Assembly: GCA_016868095.1 (NCBI GenBank)
Contig: VGHV01000211.1
Span: 1-5,060, forward strand
Reading direction: 5' to 3'
DNA from: Betaproteobacteria bacterium
GTDB taxonomy: Bacteria > Pseudomonadota > Gammaproteobacteria > Burkholderiales > Burkholderiaceae_E
DNA length: 5,060 nucleotides
Positions 1 through 5,060 of this stretch are shown here, piece after piece; position 1 is the first letter of the stretch; every line of letters begins with the position of its first letter. The position numbers were made by a program, and so were the translations under genes. The notes under the pieces are model-generated. The model was not told where the DNA came from, did not search any database, and saw nothing but the letters and a program-made list of their open reading frames with translations.

Positions 1-1
1 C

Positions 2-802
2 AATATCGGAAGGCTCTCGGTTGAAATGATGGCAGGTGGCAGAGACAACATGCCGGGGAAGCAATTAGGCAAACTGCTACAAATATTACTTGATGCCTTC
101 AATCCGCTTGGTGGTACACAAAGCTTCTCGCAACTTGTCACACCGACGGTTGCCGATCCGGCAGTTGCTCTCGCACAAAACCAGGACTGGACGGGCAGGC
201 CGATTTACCGTGAGAACCACAACCCGCTTAACCCTCTGCCAGGCACAGCACTTGTTAAGGACTCCGCTACGCCTTGGTCAAAAGTTATCGCAGAAGCACT
301 GAACCGAATCTCAGGCGGTACGGCCTATCAGCCAGGTGCATGGAGTCCAACGCCAGATCAAATCGATTATGTGATCGGTCAGCTCACAGGCGGGGTAGGG
401 CGCGAGATTGGCAAGTTAGCTCAAACGATTTCGGCACCCTTCACAGGCGATGAGCTACCGGCGCACAAGATCCCGTTACTCGGGCGCCTTTATGGCAGCA
501 CACAGGGCGTATCGGCTGAGTCTGAGCTTTTTTACAAGAACATCAAACGCTTGAATCAGATCGAGAACGAATACAAAGGGCGCATGAAAGCAGGCAAAGA
601 CGCAGAGGGCTTTCGAAAGCAAGAGCCACTTGTTGATCAAATCGGCCTTGGCAATCAGGCAGAAGCTGCCGTCAATAAACTTAGACGACAAAGAAGGGAA
701 GCGCAGTTGCGCGCCGATCCCGGCTGGCAGGAACGCGTAAAGGGTATTGATCAGCAGATTGAGGCAGTGATGCGGGAGGTGAATCGGGGGGTGGGGCGGT
801 AG
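2..802 (+). CDS. C-terminal part of a phage large polyvalent-type protein (LPD38-like domain), 5' truncated by the window
   Basis: The frame is open from base 2, so the ATG at 26 is probably internal and the protein continues to the left. The stop is TAG at 800-802. Numbering from the ATG at 26, residues about 40-63 hold PTVADP and NQDWTGRPIYRE, followed by NPLNPLPG, ATPWSKVIAEALN, SPTPDQIDYVIGQLTGGVGRE and IPLLGRLYG. The tail, from about residue 165, is highly charged and rich in Lys, Arg and Gln, likely a long helix. From memory this order of motifs matches the LPD38 domain of large polyvalent proteins, which in phages and conjugative elements are thought to be packaged or injected with the DNA. 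No catalytic motif is visible in this part. It marks a prophage or phage remnant reaching the left edge. The class is fairly sure; the exact domain number is recalled, not searched. Confidence 0.75.
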   Translation, partial: NIGRLSVEMMAGGRDNMPGKQLGKLLQILLDAFNPLGGTQSFSQLVTPTVADPAVALAQNQDWTGRPIYRENHNPLNPLPGTALVKDSATPWSKVIAEALNRISGGTAYQPGAWSPTPDQIDYVIGQLTGGVGREIGKLAQTISAPFTGDELPAHKIPLLGRLYGSTQGVSAESELFYKNIKRLNQIENEYKGRMKAGKDAEGFRKQEPLVDQIGLGNQAEAAVNKLRRQRREAQLRADPGWQERVKGIDQQIEAVMREVNRGVGR

Positions 803-875
803 CGATTTTTCTTAGAGAGCCGAATCCGCCTGCAGGGTGGATGCCAAACACCTCATTTCGTACTAGCATTCGCTT

Positions 876-1208
876 ATGCGCATACTTCTCATCCTCGGCT
901 TTTTTCTGCCCCTAATGGCTTGGGCTTAGTCGTCTTTGCCTCCTTGTCCTGAGAGTGGTTTTAAGCACAACTGCTTTGGCGTGACAAACATTAATAACGG
1001 CAATACCTACGTAGGTGAGTATCAAGACAATGAAATGCATGGACAAGGGGTATACATATATTCACATGACGGTACTCGCTATGCAGGTGGTTGGCTGAAG
1101 GGGAGGCCGGCAGGGCGTGGAGTCTGATTTTTACCTGACGGTAGCAGAAGGGTTGGAGATTGGAATGTAGTCAAACGAGCGGAATATGAGGGTATCGAAT
1201 ATAAATGA
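876..1208 (+). pseudogene. Secreted MORN-repeat protein, decayed (two in-frame stops)
   Basis: Read from the ATG at 876, the frame gives MRILLILGFFLPLMAWA, a good signal peptide ending in an Ala-Trp-Ala cleavage site. It then meets TAG at 927-929 and resumes in the same frame with SSLPPCPESGFKHNCFG. The MORN segments follow: GNTYVGEYQDNEMHGQGVY, then TRYAGGWLKGRPAGRGV. A TGA at 1125-1127 interrupts the second repeat. The frame continues FLPDGSRRVGDWNVVKR to a final TGA at 1206-1208. Without the two stops the product would be about 110 residues, exported, with two to three MORN motifs (YxGxxxxxxxxGxG). The LPPCP...NCFG start is typical of small proteobacterial MORN proteins, whose role is not known to me. 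The TAG can come from CAG and the TGA from TGG by single transitions. No frameshift is needed. A TTG at 936 could start only the middle part, without a signal peptide. No Shine-Dalgarno sequence precedes 876. Confidence 0.8.
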
Positions 1209-1435
1209 CGATCGATATGCAGCATGACATTGCTGACGCCGGCAAGAAGATTGAATGCCCTGTTCATTTACTCTGGTCGGAGCATGGTGTTATTGGGAAA
1301 ATGTTTTCACCTTTAAAAGAATAGCAAGATTTAAGCAAGGCTGTAGTCACTGGTCATGCTGTCAACTCTGGTCACTTCATTCCAGACGAGTTACCGCAGG
1401 ACTTGTCGTTTGAGATTTGCAAATTCTTTGTCTGA
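1205..1435 (+). pseudogene. C-terminal remnant of an alpha/beta-hydrolase of the haloacetate dehalogenase type
   Basis: In the frame of the ATG at 1205 the translation is MTIDMQHDIADAGKKIECP, then VHLLWSEHGVIGKMFSPLKE, then TAG at 1322-1324. It continues without a frameshift as QDLSKAVVTGHAVNSGHFIP, DELPQDLSFEICKFFV, and TGA at 1433-1435. This is the last quarter of an alpha/beta-hydrolase: the TIDxxHDxAD segment, the CPVHLLWxEHG strand and turn, and the GHFIPDE segment that holds the catalytic His. The family hydrolyses the carbon-halogen bond of haloacetates. The nucleophile-containing N-terminal part is absent; upstream is the unrelated MORN gene. The usual residue at the TAG is Trp, so TGG to TAG explains the stop. 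The fragment cannot encode a working enzyme. The family is fairly sure; the dehalogenase subgroup is recalled from motif similarity. Confidence 0.7.
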
Positions 1436-1577
1436 ACGCAGCGATGGCGGTTCACACGATGGCTGAAGGGCTATAGAGGCTGTTTCCTGGTCTCGGTGCT
1501 TGAGCGTGTGGAGCAGGCAGTCACGAATCGAGAGCAACCCTTCGAGACGGGTCTTTGAAGTCAGAAAAATTGAAAAC

Positions 1578-1610
1578 CCGTGAATTAACCGTGTAGTTAC
1601 CGTGTAAATG
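1578..1610 (+). repeat. Three direct CCGTG repeats with an exact 11-bp period
   Basis: CCGTGAATTAA, CCGTGTAGTTA and CCGTGTAAATG follow each other without gaps, each CCGTG starting 11 bp after the previous one (1578, 1589, 1600). The spacing is about one helical turn, so all copies face the same side of the DNA. Such arrays can be regulator sites or iterons. They lie just upstream of the TATAAT box at 1651. Function is inferred only from spacing and position. Confidence 0.5.
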
Positions 1611-1626
1611 ATATGAGTTGTAGAAG

Positions 1627-1656
1627 TTAGCGGTAAGCGCCTGGTTAATATATAAT
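1627..1656 (+). promoter_or_regulatory. Candidate sigma-70 promoter, weak -35
   Basis: A perfect TATAAT lies at 1651-1656. The best -35 at a usable distance is TTAGCG at 1627-1632 (18-bp spacer), which matches TTGACA poorly. It would read toward the phosphodiesterase at 1785 with a leader of about 120 bases. The CCGTG repeats just upstream would suit an activator-dependent promoter, which is inference. Confidence 0.35.
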
Positions 1657-1784
1657 CACGATCTATAACAATCGTAAATTAATTACGGATATGGTTGTTA
1701 TGATGTTGGAGAGATTGCATTGAGTATTACCCTTGAGTGGAGTCCTTTGCCGCAAAGTGAGTGAAGGTAGCGAGCTTTTAAACC

Positions 1785-2807
1785 ATGATCGTCACAATCA
1801 AGCGTGTCTATATGCCTAGGCTGCTTGCCTATTCTGTCATCGTCGCGTGTGCGTTATTAGCGCTACTGGGTGTTGCTTGGCTTGCTAATGCAAGCTGGTG
1901 GTCTTCTTATGAACCGAAAACAACCATCCTTGCACACCGTGGATTACATCAAACCTACACACGCGAGCATCTCGAAAGTGATACGTGTACCGCCAACCGC
2001 ATCCATTTGCCAGAACACGGCTATCTTGAAAACACTCTCGACAGTATGGCAGCGGCCTTCGAATTGGGAGCTGATGTGGTGGAGTTGGATATCCATCCAA
2101 CAACTGATGGGCTGTTTGCGGTGTTTCATGACTGGACCATCGACTGCCGAACGAATGGAAAAGGCGTTACGCGTAAGCAATCAATGGCCTATCTGAAGAC
2201 CCTTGATATAGGCTATGGATACAGCGCCGACGGTGGAGCCACCTATCCCTTCCGCGGAAAGTTTGTTGGTGCGATGCCAACGCTCGATGAGGTGTTTGAA
2301 CGATTTCCCGATAAGCGTTTTCTGATCAATATCAAGTCCAGGGACCCCGAAGAGGGACGCCAACTGGCTAAACGCCTTAAGCAGTTACCAACAGAACACC
2401 AAGCTCGACTCATGTCCTACGGCGGCGATGAACCTGAGAACACGCTGTCAAGCGAAATGCCCAAGATGAAGACAATGGGCAAAAAGCGCCTCATGCAGTG
2501 CATGACACGCTATGTCGCTTACGGTTGGATAGGCATCGTGCCACAGGCGTGCCACAACACACTGATTTTGATTCCTGAGAATTACGCTTCTCTACTTTGG
2601 GGCTGGCCCAACCGATTTGTGGAGCGTATGCACTTGGCAGGTAGTGAGGTTTTTTTGCGAGGACCCTTTGGCGCTGGCAGCCACTTACCCGCAGGCATAG
2701 ATACTGTCGAGCAGCTGGAGACAATCCCTAGAAATTTTGCGGGAGGAATCTGGACAGACCGCATCGACGTGGTCGCAAGGTACCGATCAACGATGAGCAC
2801 GAAATAG
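1785..2807 (+). CDS. Membrane-anchored glycerophosphodiester phosphodiesterase family protein
   Basis: The 340-residue product belongs to the GDPD family, which hydrolyses glycerophosphodiesters to glycerol 3-phosphate and an alcohol. Residues 13-36 form one hydrophobic segment, so the enzyme is probably anchored in the inner membrane and faces the periplasm. The TIM-barrel motifs are clear: AHRG with His51 and Arg52, ENT at 82-84, ELDIHPTTDG with Glu100 and Asp102, FHD with His115, and the closing GGIWTDRID at 320-328. His51 and His115 fit the catalytic pair. Two features differ from textbook members: about 20 extra residues lie between HRG and ENT, and the usual Glu of the NIEIK motif is Asn182 (LINIKS), so one metal ligand appears changed. 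Cysteines at 68, 121, 239 and 256 could form disulfides outside the cytoplasm. GAAGG at 1763-1767 is rather far from the ATG at 1785; an ATG at 1812 (MPRLLAY) would also keep the membrane segment. The natural substrate is unknown. Confidence 0.88.
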   Translation: MIVTIKRVYMPRLLAYSVIVACALLALLGVAWLANASWWSSYEPKTTILAHRGLHQTYTREHLESDTCTANRIHLPEHGYLENTLDSMAAAFELGADVVELDIHPTTDGLFAVFHDWTIDCRTNGKGVTRKQSMAYLKTLDIGYGYSADGGATYPFRGKFVGAMPTLDEVFERFPDKRFLINIKSRDPEEGRQLAKRLKQLPTEHQARLMSYGGDEPENTLSSEMPKMKTMGKKRLMQCMTRYVAYGWIGIVPQACHNTLILIPENYASLLWGWPNRFVERMHLAGSEVFLRGPFGAGSHLPAGIDTVEQLETIPRNFAGGIWTDRIDVVARYRSTMSTK

Positions 2808-3006
2808 TACAAATTCAACCTATGTTACGCGATTGCAGCCCCCGTCACTGTCCTCACGCTGAAGCAGGATTTGAGAAAAGCAGGACTATTTCACAGCCTA
2901 GAAGATTAAAAAAACACCTACCCAATTTAGTCATAAGTAAATCTTATAACCCGTCGTCTTCAAATGAGTCAGCCCGTCTCAGCAATTGTCGGTTTATCGC
3001 AAGCGC

Positions 3007-3036
3007 TTGAGACTTTCTAAGTTATCCGGGTATCAT
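3007..3036 (+). promoter_or_regulatory. Sigma-70 promoter of the DUF6249-like gene
   Basis: TTGAGA at 3007-3012 and TATCAT at 3031-3036 each match the consensus at five of six bases, with an 18-bp spacer. The start of transcription would fall near 3043, giving a leader of about 34 bases to the ATG at 3077. This supports 3077 rather than 3128 as the original start. Confidence 0.55.
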
Positions 3037-3063
3037 GTGAACAAAAGTTAGGACTTCAACGCT

Positions 3064-3068
3064 GGAGA
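3064..3068 (+). promoter_or_regulatory. Shine-Dalgarno sequence that sets the start at 3077
   Basis: GGAGA lies 8 bases before the ATG at 3077, the best ribosome binding site seen in the window. No comparable site precedes the TTG at 3128. It shows that the ancestral gene began at 3077, upstream of the in-frame TAA. Confidence 0.65.
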
Positions 3069-3076
3069 TTTAGGTC

Positions 3077-3499
3077 ATGGATTTTGGAACAACACTAAAG
3101 CATATCGCTCCATTTTAAATTCCCATTTTGGCGCTGTCGATTCCTATCGTAGCAATCATTTGGTCCAATCGAACTCGGATGCACCATGCCACCTTGCTCC
3201 ACGAGACCCTTAGGCACCTATCCGAACTTGGTCGACCGATCCCGCAAAGTTTGCTCGACCAACTCAACCAACTTCACACACCAAAGTCCGCTCAAAGCTG
3301 GACACCACAATCATCGCTTCGTGCTGGCGTGATCAACATCGCCGTCGGTGCTGCGCTTAGTTTATTTTTCTTAGTGATGCAACCAGACGATTGGCTCTGG
3401 GCCATTGGCATCATCCCGCTCTTTATTGGTATTGGACTGCTCGTCATTGCACAATCTGATTCAAAGCTAAAGCCTCATGCCGCCTCGCCCCATGCTTAG
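3077..3499 (+). pseudogene. DUF6249-like small membrane protein, interrupted by TAA at codon 14
   Basis: From the ATG at 3077 the frame reads MDFGTTLKHIAPF, meets TAA at 3116-3118, and goes on as IPILALSIPIVAIIW. Numbered from 3077, there are three hydrophobic segments: about 15-29, 84-101 and 107-125. Between the first two lies a soluble part with ETLRHLSELGRPIPQSLL, the 'leave-G-x-P-I-P' helix-turn typical of the family. The segment SLRAGVINIAVGAALSLFF and the final WAIGIIPLFIGIGLLVIA also fit. The function of the family is not known. The upstream promoter and ribosome site belong to the ATG at 3077, so the TAA looks like a disabling mutation. A TTG at 3128, 9 bases after the TAA, could allow restart and a 123-residue product that loses only the first residues and part of the first membrane segment. 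The gene may therefore be dead or weakly expressed. Confidence 0.7.
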
Positions 3500-3669
3500 C
3501 ACCGAGATCTGCAAGCGCTAACAGCTTTCACCGAGCCTCCTTCAAGCCAACGATTATGCAGTTAGATTTCCTTCAGCCTACCAATTTATTGACTTCCAAA
3601 CTTTAACGATAAGGCCAGCTTACTCAATTGCTTAGCTTCGCGCGTTTCTAACCATTTAAACAAGGTTGC

Positions 3670-3679
3670 TGTGTACACA
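3670..3679. repeat. Perfect 10-bp palindrome touching the lipoprotein start codon
   Basis: TGTGTACACA is self-complementary, and its last A is the first base of the ATG at 3679. It sits where a Shine-Dalgarno sequence is expected and none is found. It could bind a dimeric repressor or be chance. Confidence 0.3.
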
Positions 3680-4017
3680 TGACCCAACTACTCAAGCCTT
3701 TTTCAATTTTGAGACTCTGTTTGATCGCTTCGCTTGTCATCGCCACAATGGGCTGTTCAATGTTTCAGCGTGACAAGCTAACCGTGCGAAAGGACGACGC
3801 ACCTCAAAAGGCCGCGGCTGTAAGCACTGGGATGGTGTTCGTCGAGGTGGAACGGTTAATGGGCAAACCAAGCAAAGTGAGTACGGAGTCCTGTCGGGTT
3901 AACGGCGAGATCGCCGAGTGTCAGGTCTGGCGCTATAGCGAAAGCCGAAAAAGTACGCTTTGGTTTCATGGCGAAGAGCCAAGGTTAGTTATGTTTGATC
4001 TCGACGCGGTACGCTGA
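3679..4017 (+). CDS. Small lipoprotein with a BamE/SmpA-like segment
   Basis: The product has 112 residues. Residues 8-25 are a hydrophobic signal segment ending in ATMGC, with Cys26 the likely lipidated residue. The lipobox is poor, with Thr and Met where hydrophobic and small residues are preferred, so lipidation is probable but not certain. After a short charged linker, residues about 51-64 read GMVFVEVERLMGKPSK. This resembles the GMTxxEVxxLLGxPS helix of BamE/SmpA (OmlA) domains, followed by CQVWRYSES and LWFHGEEPRLVMF, which fit the beta-strands of that fold. Cys72 and Cys80 flank a VNGEIAE turn and may pair. Known BamE proteins belong to the outer-membrane assembly machine, but this looks like a distant paralogue rather than BamE itself. 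No clear ribosome site precedes the ATG; AAGG at 3662-3665 is too far. It stands 6 bp before the next gene and may share its transcript. Confidence 0.7.
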   Translation: MTQLLKPFSILRLCLIASLVIATMGCSMFQRDKLTVRKDDAPQKAAAVSTGMVFVEVERLMGKPSKVSTESCRVNGEIAECQVWRYSESRKSTLWFHGEEPRLVMFDLDAVR

Positions 4018-4023
4018 TCATTC

Positions 4024-4695
4024 ATGACATCTGCGCTATCGATTTGGTTGGATTTTTGCCAACGATTTCGAGTTACTGAAGCAGCAGTCCCGCTCTTTAA
4101 TGAATCAAACTGGCTAGTAAAGGTCAGGCCTGTCGGACGAAGTCAAAGACCGACTTTGTGCAGATCGCCAGCCATGGAAGCTCTGGTGCGCTCGGAGGTC
4201 GCTGCAATCGTTGAAGACCACCGAGAACATGGAAATTTAGGCGGTTTGATTTATTTGATGGGTCTGAAGCGCCCAGATCATTTTCTGCCGCTTTACATTG
4301 GTAAAGCTGAAACCCTTGGTCGAGGTGATAAAAATTTTTCAGCTAATCTGAAAAATCTCAGCCGTGACACTTCAAAGTTTGCAAGGTGGGGTGATGGCTA
4401 TGCTTATCATGTCGGAGACTTAAGCGCTTGTGTGCTGCATGGCCACCCCGCTGATAAACAAACCGATAAATACCGTGACTGGGCAAGGGCGCTATTTCTT
4501 CAGGCACCTACGGACCGCCCCGTATTGCGTGAGCAAGTATGGTTTTGGGCTAAGGCTTGGGATCAGCGTTGGTCAGGCATCTGGAAAGAGCTAGGGCCAA
4601 CGAGGCTTGCGTTTCTTGAGTACACGCTCATCGGCGTTGCAAGCATGATCTCAGCAAACTTACTTAACAGAGAAGGAAGACAGCGCTCTGCGTAA
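4024..4695 (+). CDS. Stand-alone GIY-YIG nuclease-like protein
   Basis: The 223-residue product has the GIY-YIG pattern in the expected order: GLIY at 74-77 (first motif with Leu in place of Ile's neighbour Gly-Ile), LYIG at 90-93, Arg100 in TLGR, Tyr126 or Tyr128 in GYAYHVG, Glu199 in FLEYTLIG, and Asn212 or Asn215 near the end. In the family the second Tyr and the Arg, with the metal-binding Glu, form the active site for DNA strand cleavage. The first 70 residues, with PTLCRSPAMEALVRSEV, and the region 139-190, rich in Trp, are extra parts with no domain I recognise. No helix-hairpin-helix or zinc finger is seen, so it is not UvrC or a homing endonuclease. It is cytosolic by sequence. It starts 6 bp after the lipoprotein stop without an obvious ribosome site, which suggests cotranscription. 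A role in DNA processing or defence is possible but not shown. Confidence 0.72.
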   Translation: MTSALSIWLDFCQRFRVTEAAVPLFNESNWLVKVRPVGRSQRPTLCRSPAMEALVRSEVAAIVEDHREHGNLGGLIYLMGLKRPDHFLPLYIGKAETLGRGDKNFSANLKNLSRDTSKFARWGDGYAYHVGDLSACVLHGHPADKQTDKYRDWARALFLQAPTDRPVLREQVWFWAKAWDQRWSGIWKELGPTRLAFLEYTLIGVASMISANLLNREGRQRSA

Positions 4696-4710
4696 TGTAC
4701 TTGTTAACGC

Positions 4711-4730
4711 TTGTGATCGCTTCATCACAA
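4711..4730. promoter_or_regulatory. Perfect 7-bp inverted repeat, operator-like, upstream of the P450 gene
   Basis: TTGTGAT, six bases CGCTTC, then ATCACAA. The half sites contain TGTGA and TCACA, as in CRP-type sites, but are separated by 8 rather than the usual 6 bases. The site ends 23 bp before the ATG at 4754. A run of C and then TTAAATTT follows, not a T-run, so an intrinsic terminator for the upstream gene is less likely. It could be an operator of the P450 gene. Confidence 0.4.
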
Positions 4731-4753
4731 ACCCCCCTTAAATTTAAACCGTA

Positions 4754-5060
4754 ATGACCGCCTGGATTGATCAGTTTTCGTTGAAGAACCCGCCTGAAGG
4801 GTTTATTGAAAATCCTTACGCCTTCTATGGGGAGCTTCGCGTCAGGCGACCCGTCCATTGGCTGAATCACAACACCGTATTTTTAACTCGCTATAACGAC
4901 GTCGTAGCGATGTACCGGAGTTCAGTGGCGAGTTCAGACAAGCAGAAAGAGTTTGGCGATAAATTTGGACACGATTCACCCTTGTATCAACATCACACGA
5001 CTAGCCTCGTCTTCAATGACCCACCGCTTCATACTCGTGTGAGAAAGCTACTGATCGGAG
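4754..5060 (+). CDS. Cytochrome P450, N-terminal 102 codons, 3' truncated by the window
   Basis: The ATG at 4754 opens a frame that runs off the right edge. An in-frame TAA at 4745-4747 rules out a longer start. The translation begins MTAWIDQFSLKNPPEGFIE and has NPYAFYGELR at 20-29, PVHWL at 33-37 and FLTRYNDVVAMYR at 43-55, the usual helix A and first beta-sheet of bacterial P450s. HHTTSLVFNDPPLHTRVRKL at 80-99 holds the helix C signature, with His93 and Arg97 placed to contact the haem propionates. There is no membrane anchor, as expected for a soluble bacterial class I P450 of about 400 residues that needs separate ferredoxin and reductase partners. The I-helix Thr and the haem-binding Cys lie beyond the window. 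The substrate cannot be deduced. No Shine-Dalgarno sequence is visible; the inverted repeat just upstream may control it. Confidence 0.85.
   Translation, partial: MTAWIDQFSLKNPPEGFIENPYAFYGELRVRRPVHWLNHNTVFLTRYNDVVAMYRSSVASSDKQKEFGDKFGHDSPLYQHHTTSLVFNDPPLHTRVRKLLIG

Larger units (their letters stand above)
1436..1784 (+). other. Non-coding stretch before the phosphodiesterase gene
   Basis: No convincing gene was found in 349 bp. The forward frame after the dehalogenase remnant runs about 40 codons (to a TGA near 1558) without a recognisable motif. The second half is AT-rich and holds three 11-bp CCGTG repeats, a TATAAT box, and an imperfect palindrome at 1673-1687 (CGTAA-ATTAA-TTACG). This half is the likely control region of the gene at 1785. 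On the opposite strand a frame without stops runs from about 1678 down to TAA at 1393-1391, with no clear start and no recognised family. Confidence 0.5.

Noticed and set aside
803..917. Forward frame reading PNPPAGWMPNTSF after the phage gene
   Set aside because: Short, no start, no recognisable homology; it overlaps the signal-peptide start of the MORN gene in another frame.
1391..1678. Minus-strand frame without stops for about 96 codons
   Set aside because: It has no ATG or ribosome site, overlaps the dehalogenase remnant and the CCGTG repeats, and its translation (for example RLEGLLSIRDCLLHTLKHRD) matches no family I recognise. A search of this translation would decide.
2822..3010. Forward frame of 62 codons between the phosphodiesterase and the DUF6249-like gene
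   Set aside because: No ribosome site, low-complexity Ser/Arg/His-rich product, no motif, and the promoter of the next gene overlaps its end.
876..3499. Genetic code change or programmed readthrough as the cause of the in-frame stops
   Set aside because: TAG, TGA and TAA all serve as normal ends of intact genes here (802, 2807, 4017, 4695), and the interrupted genes use all three, so recoding of one codon cannot explain them.
3589..3625. TTGACT as a -35 for the lipoprotein gene
   Set aside because: No acceptable -10 lies 16-18 bp downstream; the nearest AT-rich hexamers are at the wrong spacing.
4664..4870. Minus-strand frame of 68 codons
   Set aside because: It lies across the end of the GIY-YIG-like gene and the start of the P450 gene, whose translation is far more convincing.
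1..5060. CRISPR array, tRNA, rRNA or insertion sequence
   Set aside because: No regularly spaced long repeats, no cloverleaf pattern, and no transposase motif or terminal inverted repeats were seen on either strand.

Overview
The window reads as a stretch of gammaproteobacterial chromosome. The protein families look like those I associate with marine or halophilic members of the class, but that is a weak inference from how the proteins read and no species can be named. Every supported gene lies on the + strand. Overall the window is a prophage edge, a graveyard of decaying genes, and then mostly intact chromosomal genes.

Left part (1-1435). The window opens inside the C-terminal part of a large phage polyvalent-type protein (2-802), which marks a prophage or phage remnant extending to the left. 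Directly after it lie two decayed genes that a start-to-stop gene call misses or truncates. One is a small secreted MORN-repeat protein (876-1208) with two in-frame stop codons, one of them inside the signal peptide. The other is the C-terminal tail of an alpha/beta-hydrolase of the haloacetate dehalogenase type (about 1205-1435), with one in-frame stop. The two meet at an ATGA junction.

Middle (1436-3499). A 349-bp non-coding stretch holds three CCGTG repeats at exact 11-bp steps and a TATAAT box. It precedes an intact membrane-anchored glycerophosphodiester phosphodiesterase (1785-2807). Next comes a small DUF6249-like membrane protein with a good promoter (3007-3036), a good ribosome binding site (3064-3068) and an ATG at 3077. 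Its frame is cut by TAA at codon 14; a TTG at 3128 could restart it.

Right part (3500-5060). A short lipoprotein with a BamE/SmpA-like segment (3679-4017) is followed 6 bp later by a 223-residue protein carrying the key residues of a GIY-YIG nuclease (4024-4695). A perfect 7-bp inverted repeat (4711-4730) separates this from the first 102 codons of a cytochrome P450 (4754 to the window end).

I see no pathway linking these genes and no convincing new multi-gene system. The most useful results are the hidden decayed genes, with four in-frame stops and no frameshifts in three unrelated reading frames; the GIY-YIG-like protein; and the atypical phosphodiesterase.
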